A DNA stretch of 64,000 nt. Source: Hermetia illucens. Lineage: Eukaryota; Arthropoda; Insecta; Diptera; Stratiomyidae. Of the stretch, positions 1 to 10,589 are shown piece by piece. The first letter of the stretch is position 1. Every line of letters begins with the position of its first letter. The notes under the pieces are model-generated. The model saw only the letters and a program-made list of their open reading frames with translations. It was not told where the DNA came from and made no database searches. The stretch is taken from the NCBI RefSeq assembly GCF_905115235.1, contig NC_051850.1, positions 8,589,841 through 8,653,840 on the forward strand, in the 5' to 3' direction. Made by a program: the position numbers and the translations under genes.

Positions 1-1509
1 GAGAGTCATCTACAACAGACTCCTGCCCATCGTCGAAGTCAGCAATGGTTTGTCGGAACGCCAGTTTGGTTTCCGACGCGCCCACTCTACGGTGGACGCA
101 ATTGGCATGGTGGTAAACCTGGCAAAAGGTGCACTGATTTCTGGCAGCTGCTGTGCCGTGGTGGCGTTGGGTGTCAAAAACGCATTCAACTCGGCCAAAT
201 GGAATAGAATTAAACGGGCGTTGGCTGACATAGGTGTCCCCGGATACTTAGCGAATTTGGTGGAAAACTACCTCTCAGAGAGGACTCTCTGGTACGGGAC
301 GGATGAGGGCCCCAAAGAGTACATTGTCACAGCCGGGGTACCACAGGGATCGGTACTTGATCCCCTGTTGTGGAATATCATGTATAATGGGGTGCTTGCT
401 CTTCCCGTCCCAGAGGGGACTACTATTGTCGGCTTTGCTGATGACCTAGCTGTGGTTGTTGCAGCAAAACACCCAGAAGATGTGGAGGTTTACGCAACGG
501 AAACAATGAGAGCGGTAAAGTCCTGGCTAGAAAAGGCCGGGCTGACCTTGGCGGACGCGAAAACGGAAGCGGTCTTAATAACGAAACGCAGGAAAAATAA
601 CACTGTAAAAGTGGAGGTCGGTGGACATACGATCGTAACAAAGCCGGCTATCAAATACCTGGGGGTAATAATTGACACCAAATTTTTACGGAACACCTAG
701 AGTATGCATGCCAAAAGGCAGCCAGTGCCACCACGGCACTTGCAAAAATGTTGCCAAATATTGGTGGGCCGAAACATTGCCGGAGGTTGGTGCTAGCCGG
801 AGTGGTGTGCTCCATCCTGCTCTACTCGTCGCCTGTGTGGGCAGAGGCGCTTGCAAACTCTCAGAGACGGAACCAGGTGAACTCGGTTTACCGGCGGATA
901 GCTTTGAGGGTTTGCAGTGCTTTTAGAACCACATCAGATGAGGCAGTATTGGTGGTGGCAGGCATGATCCCGGTTGACATTCTGGCCAAAGAAATGAGTG
1001 TCCTGTACAATGCAAGACATATGGAGAGGCATGTACAGCGTAGAAATGTGGCAGGGTCAGAGTCGCTTGATCTCTGGCAACGCAGATGGGACGAGTCTGC
1101 GAAAGGTGGGTGGACGCACAGGCTCATTCCCAACATTGGGGTGTGGTTTGAGCGAAAACATGGGGAGACCAACTACCACATTACCCAGTTCCTCACAGGA
1201 CACGGTGGTTGCTACAGGCAGTATCTGCACCGCTTTGGGTTGGATGATTTTCCGAACTGTCCCAGATGCGATGGCATACCGGAGGATCCAGAGCATGTGA
1301 TGTTTCACTGCCCACGATTTGCGATGGAGAGAAGGAGCTTAAACCAGGTGCTGGGCAGGAGCGGGACCCCGGAGAGCTTGGTTACTGAGATGCTGGAGTC
1401 CGAGGAGAAGTGGCTTGCGGTTGGCTCCGCAATCATCCAAATACAGGAGGAGTTGCTGAAGGAACAAAGAAGGAGGAAAGCTGCAAATAGGAGAAGGATG
1501 AGTGCCTAA
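1..1509 (+). pseudogene. R1-A1 ORF2 C-terminal part: reverse transcriptase and zinc knuckle
   Basis: Reverse transcriptase for target-primed insertion of the LINE. Visible in order: the QFGFRRAHSTVDAI fingers motif, AFNSAKWNRI palm motif A, GVPQGSVL, the FADDL catalytic box near 424-450, and after a frame break around 700-750 a C-terminal region ending in a CCHC finger (CPRCDGIPEDPEHVMFHC). Motif A reads ALGVKNAFNS where the sister copy at 26129-27121 reads ALDVKNAFNS, so the first catalytic Asp is Gly here. With the frame break this copy is dead. Confidence 0.88.
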
Positions 1510-1707
1510 GAGCAAACCTATCCCGCGAAATAATACCTCAATGGTGGTCCCGCGGGGCTGGGGCTGGAGAGGCCGGGGGTGGTTTTTAGTGGGTGTGAAT
1601 CCCACACGCGCCCGCTGTAGTTCCGGCGTTCGGGCGGCGGAGCTGGGGCGGAAGTGTCTTTCTAAGATTTTCCACCTCCGTGTACGCACAAAAAAAAAAA
1701 AAAAAAA
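1..1707 (+). mobile_element. R1-clade LINE copy R1-A1 (3' half, ends in poly-A)
   Basis: The window opens inside a non-LTR retrotransposon. The coding part (to 1509) is the end of ORF2, followed by a roughly 180-bp 3' UTR and an 18-A tail at 1690-1707. The same 3' UTR, in reverse, borders the R1 copy at 24759-27445, so the two belong to one family. The A tail abuts the reverse-transcriptase catalytic-box codons of another R1 lying on the opposite strand, so this copy inserted into an older relative. The 5' end is outside the window. Confidence 0.9.
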
Positions 1708-1709
1708 TA

Positions 1710-3648
1710 TCATCGCGTAACCCACCACCCTAGCCTCCTCCGGAACCGGAAGGTTGAGCACATCATTATACATGATATTCCACAGTAGTGGGCCCAGTAC
1801 AGAGCCCTGGGGGACACCCGCGGAGACAACGTGCTCTTTGGATCCGTCATCGGTATCATACCAGAGTGTCCGCTCTTTCAAGTAGCTATCGATAATAGCG
1901 GCGCGGTAGGTGGGAACACCAATCGCCGCCAGAGACTTTCGTATACGGTTCCAATTGGCCGAGTTAAATGCATTCCTCACATCCAGGGTCACCACCACGC
2001 AATATTTGCTGGTACAACCCCTTCCGTGAATTGCATTTTCGACCAAGCCAGTAACCATTTTGATGGCATCAATGGTTGATCTGGCTTTACGAAACCCATA
2101 CTGCCTATCTGAAAGGGTCCCTTGGCTCTCGACGATTGGAAGTAATCTATTATAAATGGCCCGCTCCAACATTTTCCCCATAGTGTCTAGAAGACATATG
2201 GGTCTATAGGAGGACCGTTCCCCTGGAGGTTTGCCAGCCTTAGGCAACAGTACCAGCTTCTGCCGCTTCCATGGTGCAGGAAAAATACCCTCCGACATGC
2301 ACGTTTCAAACAGCTCCGCGAACATATCCGGTCGACTTTTGACGGCAAGTTTGAGAGCCTTATTCGGCATGCCGTCAAGACCCGGGGCTTTACTGTTGCC
2401 TATTCGACTGCAGATCTCTAGCAGCTCGTCCCTGGTGACTGGTGGAATCGGCGTCACATTCAGGGGGCGCTGGAAGGTGTCAACACCCCCCTCTTGCTGG
2501 GGAAATAACCCCTGGATTATTTTCAACAAGAGTATAGGGCACGTGATCTGCGGAGACGATCGGCCTCTGAATCGTCCTGTCACGATTTTATAGGCGCCAC
2601 CCCACGGATTTATGTCCGCTTCCGAACAGAGCCCCTTAAAACATTCCCTCTTACTCCGCTGGATGGCGAGCTTGAGGTTCTTGCGAGCTTCCTTATAGGC
2701 ATGCTCCTTTTGCCCCTGATCAATCCTACCTATTGCCCTCTGAGCCTTTCGTCTGGCTCTGTGGCAAATCGATCGAAGATTGGCAAGTTCACTATTCCAC
2801 CAATAATTGGGTCTTCTAGTGGGGAATGAGCATCTCCTAGGCATCGACGCGTCACATACTTTAGAGATGCTCTGTGTGACATGGAGAGCTCTATCCGTGG
2901 AGGTGTCTGCTTTGCTAGGCAAGTCTAGCCACACTTCCATGAACGTCTGCTCATCCATCGCTTTGGCAGACCATCCTGGTGTTCCTCTGGATTTTGGCTT
3001 CTGGGGTGCGGGTCTCCTGCCTTGTGGCTCCATCCTTAGTTCAAAGGTGATTGCCTGGTGGTCGCTGTACGTGAAGTCCTCACTAACTTGCCAGGACATG
3101 TCACGTGCTAACGCAGGGCTGCTAAAAGTCAGATCTACAATTGACCCAGTCCCCCCTTTCCGATAAGTGTTTATATCGCCTTCGTTGGCCAGAACCACAT
3201 CCAACTGGGCGAATGCTTCTATGATAATAAGCACCGCCCACTTGCATTAGTCTCTTTGCTGCCCCACTCGATAGCCCACGCATTAAACTCACACACTCAC
3301 ACACACTCACCGGCTATCACCTTTGGACTTCGTCCCCTTGCATCGTGAACAAGATCGTCTAACAGTTCTTCAAACTTGGGCAGTGTGAGGCTCGGTGGGG
3401 CGTAACAGCTATATATGAATATACCACACAAAGCCTCTAGCCGCCTGACCCATGCTATATTGTATGGCTTGACGACCGCACGCCCATATCGCCGCTCCAC
3501 CAGTCGAATCTGTGACCCATACAGCACCGTCAAGATTTCTGTACGGTTCACTAATGATAGCAATCTCCATTGCGGATTCGTAAGTGGTCTGCGAAAGCAA
3601 ATCTTGGGCGAGCCTGCAATGATTAAGGTTTATTTGTATTAACCTCAT
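1710..3648 (-). pseudogene. R1-A2 ORF2 (endonuclease plus reverse transcriptase, interrupted)
   Basis: Starts at 3648 with MRLIQINLNHCRLAQDLL, the usual N-terminus of an R1 apurinic-type endonuclease. Frame breaks occur between about 3240 and 3430, after which one 631-residue frame covers the endonuclease end (SDHQAITF), the linker (MPRRCSF, NYWWNSEL) and reverse transcriptase up to TLDVRNAFNSANWNRI and GVPQGSVLGPLLWN. At VVGYA, where the catalytic DD should follow, the sequence passes into the poly-T complement of the R1-A1 tail. The motif-A Asp is intact, so decay is moderate. Confidence 0.88.
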
Positions 3649-5304
3649 TTTTTCACTGCAGTTAACGCCTTCCTAAATTCTGGGCATTTCCCACTTCCGG
3701 CAATATGCCGGTTATCGCTTCCCTCCTTTTCTTCGCACAAAATGCATTTGGGGTCTCTATTGCACTCCTTGGCAATATGTCCTTTTTCCCCACATCTTCG
3801 ACATCGATCGGACCGATCGATGCCGCTAGTGCATGCCTTCGCGAAGTGTCCAAACATTAGGCATTTGAAAGACCTTTTTAATGATCTGTTCCCTTAGTCG
3901 GCAAACAACCCATCCAATCCGAACCTTCCCCACGGCCAATAATTTCTGCGCTGACTCCACTGGCAGTCGCATTGTGGCCGTTTGAGTACCGCCATAAGCC
4001 TTTCTTAGGCTCACGATGGATTCTTCCCTGAAATCCTCGAACTTGAATTGTTCCTTCAAGGCAGTGCAGATCTCTTCTCTGGATGTTACCTCATCGAGAT
4101 CCTTGCACTGAATATAGATCTCATGTTTTTGGGAACGAACCGCGACATTCTCCCCAAGTGAGTTTAAAACTTGGTTACGAAAGTCATCAGTTTTACCCAC
4201 GCTGGATTTTTTCAGCTCAAACATGAGATCACCTTTCTGGGTCCTCCGGATTTTGCTGACATTTCCGCCTAGGTCTTTTAGGTCGGGGTCAGATTTCACC
4301 TTCTTCAGTATCTCCGCATATGTTAGATGTCCTCTGCTGGAGATTACAATTGCCTCCGGGCGAATTCGCACCTTTGGTTTCTTATTTCTTTTTTTATTCA
4401 CGACCTTAGTCCAACCATCGTTCTTATTTTCTTTCAGTTTCGGTTCGCTAGCCGACTTTCCTACTTTTGGTACTTTGGGCCCTTCTGAACTTTTAGTTCC
4501 CTTTGTTGGACTGGTCAAGACTCCTTTTTTCCTTTTTGGGGCCTGTTGATTCGCCAAAGCTTCCCCCTCCTTGTCTCTCACTCTTTTACTTGAGCGAAGG
4601 TCGGCGACTTTGTGCTTGGGTGTCACTTGGGTCATCTGTGACACTGTTGAGGCTGGGATATCCGGCTTTTCCTTAGGCTTTCTTATTTCTTCCTGTGACC
4701 TATTATAAAGCACCCTGATGGCTCTCACCATGTTCTTAATGGCTTGGTGCACGTTGTGCTTATCGTTGATGAATTCGGACAGCTCAACTATTTTAGTCCC
4801 AAGCTGCATAAAAGGTAGTTCTTCTGGGTCAGGGCTCTGTTCTCGGTGAGTCCTGGCCAGACTACTCCTTTTACTGACTTCTTCATCTTTTTCAGTTGCT
4901 GAGCTCCCATGAGCTTTCTCTTTCGCCGGCTTTGATATTGAAGGAGATCGTAAAATTGATGAGCTTCTCCTGAATGGATCTATTTGCTGCTGCTGGAGTA
5001 CCTCTTGATCAGATCTGATGGGTGTCGAAATCGCCTTTTTTGGCCAGCTATCTCCTTTTAGCCCATAATTCTTTGCCTTCGCCATTGGTGTTCTTGGCAG
5101 AGTTGTGCTTCGTTTGAACACCTCCTTCTCCAAATCTAAAACACTTGTAGTATTAGATGCAACGGTGGCCAAGTTGTCCACCACCGAAGCACTGCGGTCG
5201 AGGGATATCGACGGCCGGGAGCCCGCTTGCTCACTCCCAAAAGCCGCCGGTACTGGGGTTCCGAGCCCCTGCACCGTAACTTTACTCCTTCTCAATTCGT
5301 CCAT
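3645..5304 (-). pseudogene. R1-A2 ORF1 (Gag-like nucleic-acid-binding protein)
   Basis: ORF1 protein that would coat the LINE RNA. A long charged, low-complexity N-terminal half (rich in Lys, Ser and Pro) leads into a conserved core with SLRKAYGGTQTATMRLP and KVRIGWVVCRLRE, then CCHC fingers. The 492-residue frame starting at 5304 breaks near 3830-3880 and the fingers continue in the next frame (CRRCGEKGHIAKEC, then CILC). The first finger has Ser in place of its first Cys (SFKCLMFGHFAKAC). Its stop codon overlaps the ORF2 start at 3645-3648. Related core fragments recur near 7250, 12100 and 39500. Confidence 0.85.
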
Positions 5305-5562
5305 GTTGGTTTTATTTTCTGGGTGTCCTTCTCATAGCCATTTTGGTCCACGCACCAGAGATGAGCAAACACTAGCCCATGCACAGTCAGAAAAGAAAAG
5401 TGCATGAACACATATTTACACATCAATAGGTATGCCCCAATCCGCCAGCTAGGGTCGCGCCTGATGGGAGATCTGGCCACTCCTCACAGGTGCGTTCGAT
5501 AGCTGGTGAGAGTCCTAAGAGACACTGTGCTCGTTCTTTTTTGAACCTATGTCATTTTCAGA

Positions 5563-5772
5563 GACAAAGTTGAGCGCCTTGAAACGTCTAGCTGCGTGGT
5601 TCATACTCGAACTGCTGAGCTCCAGGCAGATTTTCTAACTGCAGCGGAACTACGAAATGTGATTACAGGAAAGTCACTGGAGCCACCAAAGGGATCAAAT
5701 GTTCTCCGAAAAAGAATCGACAGAGGCTTGCTTTCTGAGGAAATACAGAAACCTGTTGCCTGGAAGGGTTGA
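5563..5772 (+). other. Short open frame after a possible splice acceptor; function unknown
   Basis: Seventy codons (with stop) open between two transposons, beginning just after a pyrimidine-rich stretch ending in ATTTTCAG at 5554-5561. The predicted peptide is charged (starts DKVERLETSS, ends IQKPVAWKG) and has no motif I recognise. It could be a terminal exon of a host gene, a remnant of an unlisted transposon, or chance. No start codon or upstream exon is visible, so I treat it as a weak candidate. Confidence 0.18.
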
Positions 5773-5819
5773 AATATTCGTGATTTAACGGTCTCTTATT
5801 TCCTTTCCGTCATTTTACC

Positions 5820-7240
5820 TTTGTGAAGTATAGGACTGCCACACAGTCTGAGGTTTCAATGAAGCATTATCACCATCAACGGCGCAATAACCGATATCCG
5901 GTTCAGGCCTGCCTTAATAAGGAACTCCAGATATCTCGGTTTTGAGCCGAGGTTCACAAATTCGATATCCCTAAAAGCTTTCTGGCGTCCTGGCCTACGC
6001 CATCGCTCCATCTCAGGCAGGGTCTACCTCGCCTTCTTTTTTTATTGCCTTTATAGACCTTATAGGCTGGATCATCCTCATCCATACCATTAAGTGACCC
6101 GCCCACCATAATCTATTGAGCCGGATTTTATCCACAACTTGACGGTCATGGTATCGCTCACAGATTTCGTCGTTATGTAGGCTACGGAATCGTCCATCCT
6201 CATGTAGGGGGCCAAAAATTCTTCCGAGGATTCTTTTCTCTGGCCAAGAGTTCGCAATTTTTCTTACTAAGAACCGAAGTCTCCGAGGAATACATAAGGA
6301 CTGGCAAGGTCATTGTCTTGTACAGTAAGAACTTTGGCCCTATGGTGAGACATTTCGACTGAAACAGGTTGTCTAACTGAAATAGGCTCTGTTGGCTGAC
6401 AACAACCGTGCTCGGATTTCACCATCGTAGCTGTTATGGGTTGTGATTTTCGACCTTAGATAGGAGAAATTGTCAACGGTCTCAAAGTTGTATTCTCCTA
6501 TCCTTATTCTTCCTGTTTGACCAGTGCGGTTTGATGTTGTTGGTTGGTTGGTTTTTGATGCTGACGTTGCCACCATATATTTTGTCTTGCCTTCATTGAT
6601 GTGCAGCCCAAGATCTTGCGCCGCCTGCTCCATCTGGATGAGCGCAGTTTATACGTCTCGGGTCGTTCTTTCCATGTTGTCGATATCGTCAGCATAGGTC
6701 AGTAGTTGGGTGGACTTAAAGAGGATCGTATCCCTTGCATTTACCTCAGCATCACGGATCATTTTCTCGAAGGCCAGGTTAAAGAGGACACATTATAGGG
6801 CATCCCCTTGTCGTACACCGTTGTTGATGTCGAATGGTCTTCAGAGTGATCCTGCTACTTTGATCTGGCCTCGCACATTGGTCAGGGTCAGCCTAGTCAG
6901 TCTTATCAATTTCGTCGGGATATCGAGTTATTTCATGACCGTGTACAGTTTTACCCTGGCTATGCTATCATAGGGGGCTTTAAAGTCGATGAATAGATGG
7001 TGCAACTGTTGTCCATATTCCAAGAGTCTTTCCATCGCTTGCCAGATAATGCCTCTTTGCCAATCGTCAGGTATTGATTCGCTGTCCCACACCTTGAGCA
7101 CAAGTTGATGAACCACTTGGTCGCCTCCATATTTAACTAATTCAGCTGTAATTCCATCGGCTCCTGGCTTTTTAGCCGATGAATTACACGGACTATTTCT
7201 TCTATACTTCGTGGTGGCAGTATTTGTCCGTCGTCTTGAG
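5820..7240 (-). mobile_element. RTE-clade LINE fragment (reverse transcriptase to 3' end)
   Basis: Read on the minus strand, the left-to-right protein order is KPGADGITAELVKYGG (near 7140-7190), then a deletion, FIDFKAPYDSIARVKLYTVMK (6930-6990), the YADDID box near 6690, LGLHINEGKTKYMV (6580-6620) and a C-terminal tail ending in GRGRP-like residues near 6030. These are RTE-clade reverse transcriptase motifs. The copy is 5' truncated, internally deleted and broken by several stops. Confidence 0.8.
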
Positions 7241-7244
7241 TTCA

Positions 7245-7320
7245 GTAATTTCAACGCTTCCTTCACTGGTAATGGCATTGCAGCTGTTTGAGTACTGCAA
7301 TAGACTTTTTTCAAACTGAC
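7245..7320 (-). mobile_element. R1 ORF1 core scrap
   Basis: About 25 codons matching the R1 ORF1 core (KVYCSTQTAAMPLPVKEALKLL; compare KAYGGTQTATMRLPVESAQKLL in R1-A2). It is fused in one open frame (6928-7314, minus) to the RTE reverse transcriptase that follows, so the frame is a chimera of two transposons. Confidence 0.6.
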
Positions 7321-7555
7321 TCCGCCATGCTATTAACATAGTATGCTGGTCCCAAGCCCAGGTAAAGGAGGAGGGTTTGAGGCAACGTACTCTGTACTAT
7401 CCTCAGTAAAACAAAAATAAAATGCTGAGATCAGGGAAAGAGATAAATAGAGTAAAGTTGGAGTTATTCTACTATGCTAAATCCTACCTGATCTCTCTTG
7501 GTGACAGGCCCCGCGACAGGTCGACCAAGAAAATGCATACAACGTCGTTACAAAC

Positions 7556-9096
7556 ATGATGACCGGATTGAGTCACAAGCCTCGGAGAAATGCTAGGGCG
7601 TCCAACTCAGTCGACGCGGCAGGACGCGCCCCGGTCCTGTCGAGAAATGGGCAAGGTTTCTTGACGCATGGACGGCGTCAGGACGTAAGCAAGTTAGTCC
7701 GCACACAACGAACAAAACAAATACGTGTCTGCACGCTAAATGTTGGTACCCTAACTGGAAAGACGGAGGAACTCGCAAGAGCCCCTCGGAAAAGGTGCAT
7801 TGACATCTGCGCTCTGCAAGAAACTCGATGGTCTGGTGCCAAAAGCTGCGACATTGAACGCGAACGCGGTAGAAATGGCTACAAACTTCTCTATTTTGGT
7901 AACCCACACACTCAATATGGTGTTGGCATTGCCATCTCAGAGGATTTCCGTGATGTCATTAAAGAAGTCGAACGATTTGATGATCGGCTGATGAAGCTCA
8001 CCATTATATCAGCTGATCGCACTATTCACTTCTTCACCGCGTATGCACCACAGACAGGTCGACCTGATGCCGAGAAAGATGCCTTCTGGCAACTTCTCGA
8101 TGAAAAGACTTGTCACGTGCCTGCTGACGATTACATAATCATTGCCGGCGACCTTAATGGTCATGTGGGTGAAACAGCAGACGGTAGCAGGTGCCATGGG
8201 GAAGGGGTTTGGAGCGCGTAATGAAGGTGGCGAGCGTATAATCGATTTTGCGGACACCCATGACCTTGTACTTATGAATACATGGTTCATCAAACGATTG
8301 TCTCATTTTCCTACATTTTATAGTGGGAACAGTAAAACGCAAATCGACTATATTCTCATAAGACGCCAACACTTTACCACTGTCACTGATTGCAAAGTCG
8401 TTCCCTATGAGACCATCGCACCCCAACATCGGCCGTTGATTGCCGTCCTGCGAATTAAGCCACCGATAAAACAGCGTGAGGAACGTACTGGCCCGCCGCG
8501 CATTAAATGGTGGCGATTTGATGAGAAGAAAGAAGAAACGGTCTCACTCATACGATTGCAACCATTACGAATGTGGAAGAATCATGGAACCAAATGAAAG
8601 ACACGATCCACAAAGCGGCCTCTGCAACCCTCGGGGTCACCAAGCCGGGTAAAGGATACATCAACCGAGATACTTGGCTTTGGAATGATGATGTTGAAAT
8701 GAAGGTCCGTGAAAAGAAACGCCTCTACCACAAATTTCTCGACGATAAAACGCCTGCTATTATAATTGGTAAATTTATAAGAATGCCAACCGGGAAGCAA
8801 AGAAAGCAGTCGCTGTCACCCGAGCGAACCATTACAAAAATCTTTACGATAAACTGGACACTCGGAATGGCGAGAGAGATGTATACCGACTTGCTAAAAG
8901 CCGTAATGAACGTACACAGGATATCGAACATTTCTGTTGTGTTAATGACAAGAACTGTACTTTGCTTACCAACCGTCGAGTCGCAACGGATAAATGGGAA
9001 GAATACTTCGAGCAGATTTCAACTGAAGAATTTGCTCATCCTCCACTTCCACAATCATTGCCGGCATTTGGAGCAGTTCCACCTGTCAACGCAACT
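7556..9096 (+). pseudogene. RTE endonuclease and linker region
   Basis: The first open frame (7556-8221) has the endonuclease signature: CTLNVGTLTGKTEELAR, CALQETRWSGAK, YAPQTGRPDAEKDAFW and IIIAGDLNGHVG. These include the catalytic Glu of QETRW and the Asp-Leu-Asn of the core. A frame break near 8195-8220 moves the protein to 8142-8597 (ERIIDFADTHDLVLMNTWF, QIDYILIRR, QHRPLIAVLRI), and another leads to 8573-9060. The protein would nick target DNA and prime copying of its own RNA. At least two breaks, so not functional. Confidence 0.82.
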
Positions 9097-9097
9097 G

Positions 9098-9731
9098 GTG
9101 CTCAGAAGTGGCGGGAAGGAAGACGGGGCGGCAACCCTGTCGGTCAAACCAAAACCAAGTTGCCGAGGAGAACCTCCATAGTGGTGGCACCGGGAGACGC
9201 TGTACTTACTTTGGTTTACCGGCCGTGATGCAGTAGGCGAATGTTCCAAAGGCCTAATCAGGGCGATTAGGCCCGAGCCTGCCCGGGAACTCATCTGAAG
9301 TGGCAAATTGGTCACGAAACCTTGCCGAGGGTATACTGGTACCATGGGAACCGGGATAGCCCCTGGACTCTCATACTTCGGGTGAACTCCCATTGTATGA
9401 TAGTACAGCTCGGTTGTTTGCGATTGACCCCCCTAGTGGAAGTTTCACGGTGGTTGTGGTTATGCTCAAGCGAGAAGAGACCTTAGGGCCTTGGCGTGGT
9501 GTTGCGTTTCAACACAGGTGCCGTACCCCTTAGTTCGGTAGAGATTTAGGTAATTCTTGCATCCACCAGTATGAATGCTAAGCCATGCACTTGGTATAGA
9601 CTGGTACCGTTGTTGCTTGTCTCATCGGGGCTCTGATTGTGGTCACAAAATCGATCCGTGTCTGAAGAGGACCGTAGGATTAAATCTCACGACAGGTGTC
9701 TACGTTAAATACTCAAGGGGTTAACTGTCTG
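9098..9731 (+). repeat. Unclassified interspersed repeat inside the RTE copy
   Basis: This 634-bp insert separates two halves of the RTE open region. The 8-mer CGCAACTG occurs at 9090-9097 and again at 9732-9739, as expected for a target-site duplication. No long ORF, no terminal inverted repeat and no A tail are visible. A second copy lies on the minus strand at about 63470-64000. Shared blocks include GATGCAGTAGGCGAATGT, CCCCCCTAGTGG, CTTAGTTCGGT and CAGTATGAATGC. An 8-bp duplication would suit a hAT-type non-autonomous element; a LINE leader or SINE is also possible. Confidence 0.65.
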
Positions 9732-9821
9732 CGCAACTGAAGTAAAGGAGGCAATAAAACGAATGAAATCGAGGAAAGCCACAGGACTTGATGACATCCC
9801 ATCTGAGCTCTGGAAAGCGAA

Positions 9822-9899
9822 GAATTGGGACCCAATACTGTGGCTCAGTGAATTTTTTAAGAATTGGGACCCAATACTGTGGCTCAGTGAATTTTTTAA
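9822..9899 (+). repeat. 39-bp perfect tandem duplication
   Basis: Two adjacent identical 39-bp units, 9822-9860 and 9861-9899. Each begins GAATTGGGACCC and ends ATTTTTTAA. The length is a multiple of three, so the reverse transcriptase frame (WDPILWLSEFF) is duplicated rather than shifted. It is probably a local slippage event after insertion. Confidence 0.9.
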
Positions 9900-10589
9900 T
9901 CGGGCTATTCAGGAAGGAAGAACACCATCTGACTGGTAAGAAAGTACCACTGTTCCAATATGGAAAAAGAAAGAAGAAAGAAGTAGTCCAGCAGAATGTT
10001 CAAATTACCATCCGATCCGGTTATTTTCCCATACCATGAAAATTTTTGAACGCATTCTTGACAACCGTATTTGCGAAATCGTTGAAATAACCGTGAATCA
10101 AGCCGATTTGTCAAAACCTGTGGAACTACTGACGCAATATACACTGCGCGGTTACTCATGGAGAAACACCGTGAGAACCATCGCCCTCTTTACATTGCAT
10201 TTCTGGGTCTAGAGAAATCGTTTGACCGTGTGCCACACGAACTCATCTGACATACTCTATGACAGCACTTAGTGCCAGAAGAACTCGTGCGCTGGTTTCA
10301 ATTTGTCTACCAATCCGAAAAGTAAAGTTCGAAGTATGGCGCGTGTATCAAAACCGGTTCATGTCTCTGCTGGTGTTCATCAAGGTAGCGGCCTCTCACC
10401 ACTCCTCTTTGTTCTTGTTATGGACACCGTCAACCGGATATCCAACGTTCTGCGCCCTACACACTGCCTTATACAGATGAAGTTTTCCTAGCATCTGATA
10501 GCAAAAATGACCTCGAGCAACTTGTCCAAAAATGGAATGACGGTCTGAGATTGAACCGAAACAAAACTGATTTTTTTACTTGAGCAAAC

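Larger units (their letters stand above)
1708..5500 (-). mobile_element. R1-clade LINE copy R1-A2, split by R1-A1
   Basis: A nearly complete R1-type element read right to left: a short 5' UTR (about 5305-5500), ORF1 (5304-3645), ORF2 (3648 to about 1710). ORF1 and ORF2 overlap by the four bases ATGA at 3645-3648, a compact arrangement common in R1 elements. ORF2 stops abruptly at the catalytic YADD codons, where the A tail of R1-A1 begins; the missing 3' part should lie left of the window. The 5' UTR resembles the stretch near 40740-40790 at the head of another R1 copy. Confidence 0.9.
7500..10580 (+). mobile_element. RTE-clade LINE copy, interrupted by a 634-bp repeat
   Basis: The longest RTE copy here. 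The endonuclease lies at about 7556-8500 and the linker to 9096. A repeat occupies 9098-9731. Reverse transcriptase resumes at 9740 (TEVKEAIKRMKSRKATGLDDIPSELW) and decays to about 10580, where an R1 fragment begins. The reverse transcriptase half carries many stops. A 39-bp tandem duplication lies at 9822-9899. Related shorter fragments occur at 37490-38115, 40815-41100 and 48810-49250. Confidence 0.85.

Noticed and set aside
1831-3166. Several plus-strand ORFs of 80-120 codons opposite R1-A2
   Set aside because: Complementary shadows of the reverse transcriptase and endonuclease frames, which carry clear motifs on the minus strand.
4223-4549. Phe/Leu-rich plus-strand ORF
   Set aside because: Complement of the Lys-rich ORF1 of R1-A2.
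9098-9731. Terminal inverted repeats that would make the unknown repeat a DNA transposon
   Set aside because: Comparing the two ends by eye gave no convincing inverted match, so the class is left open.
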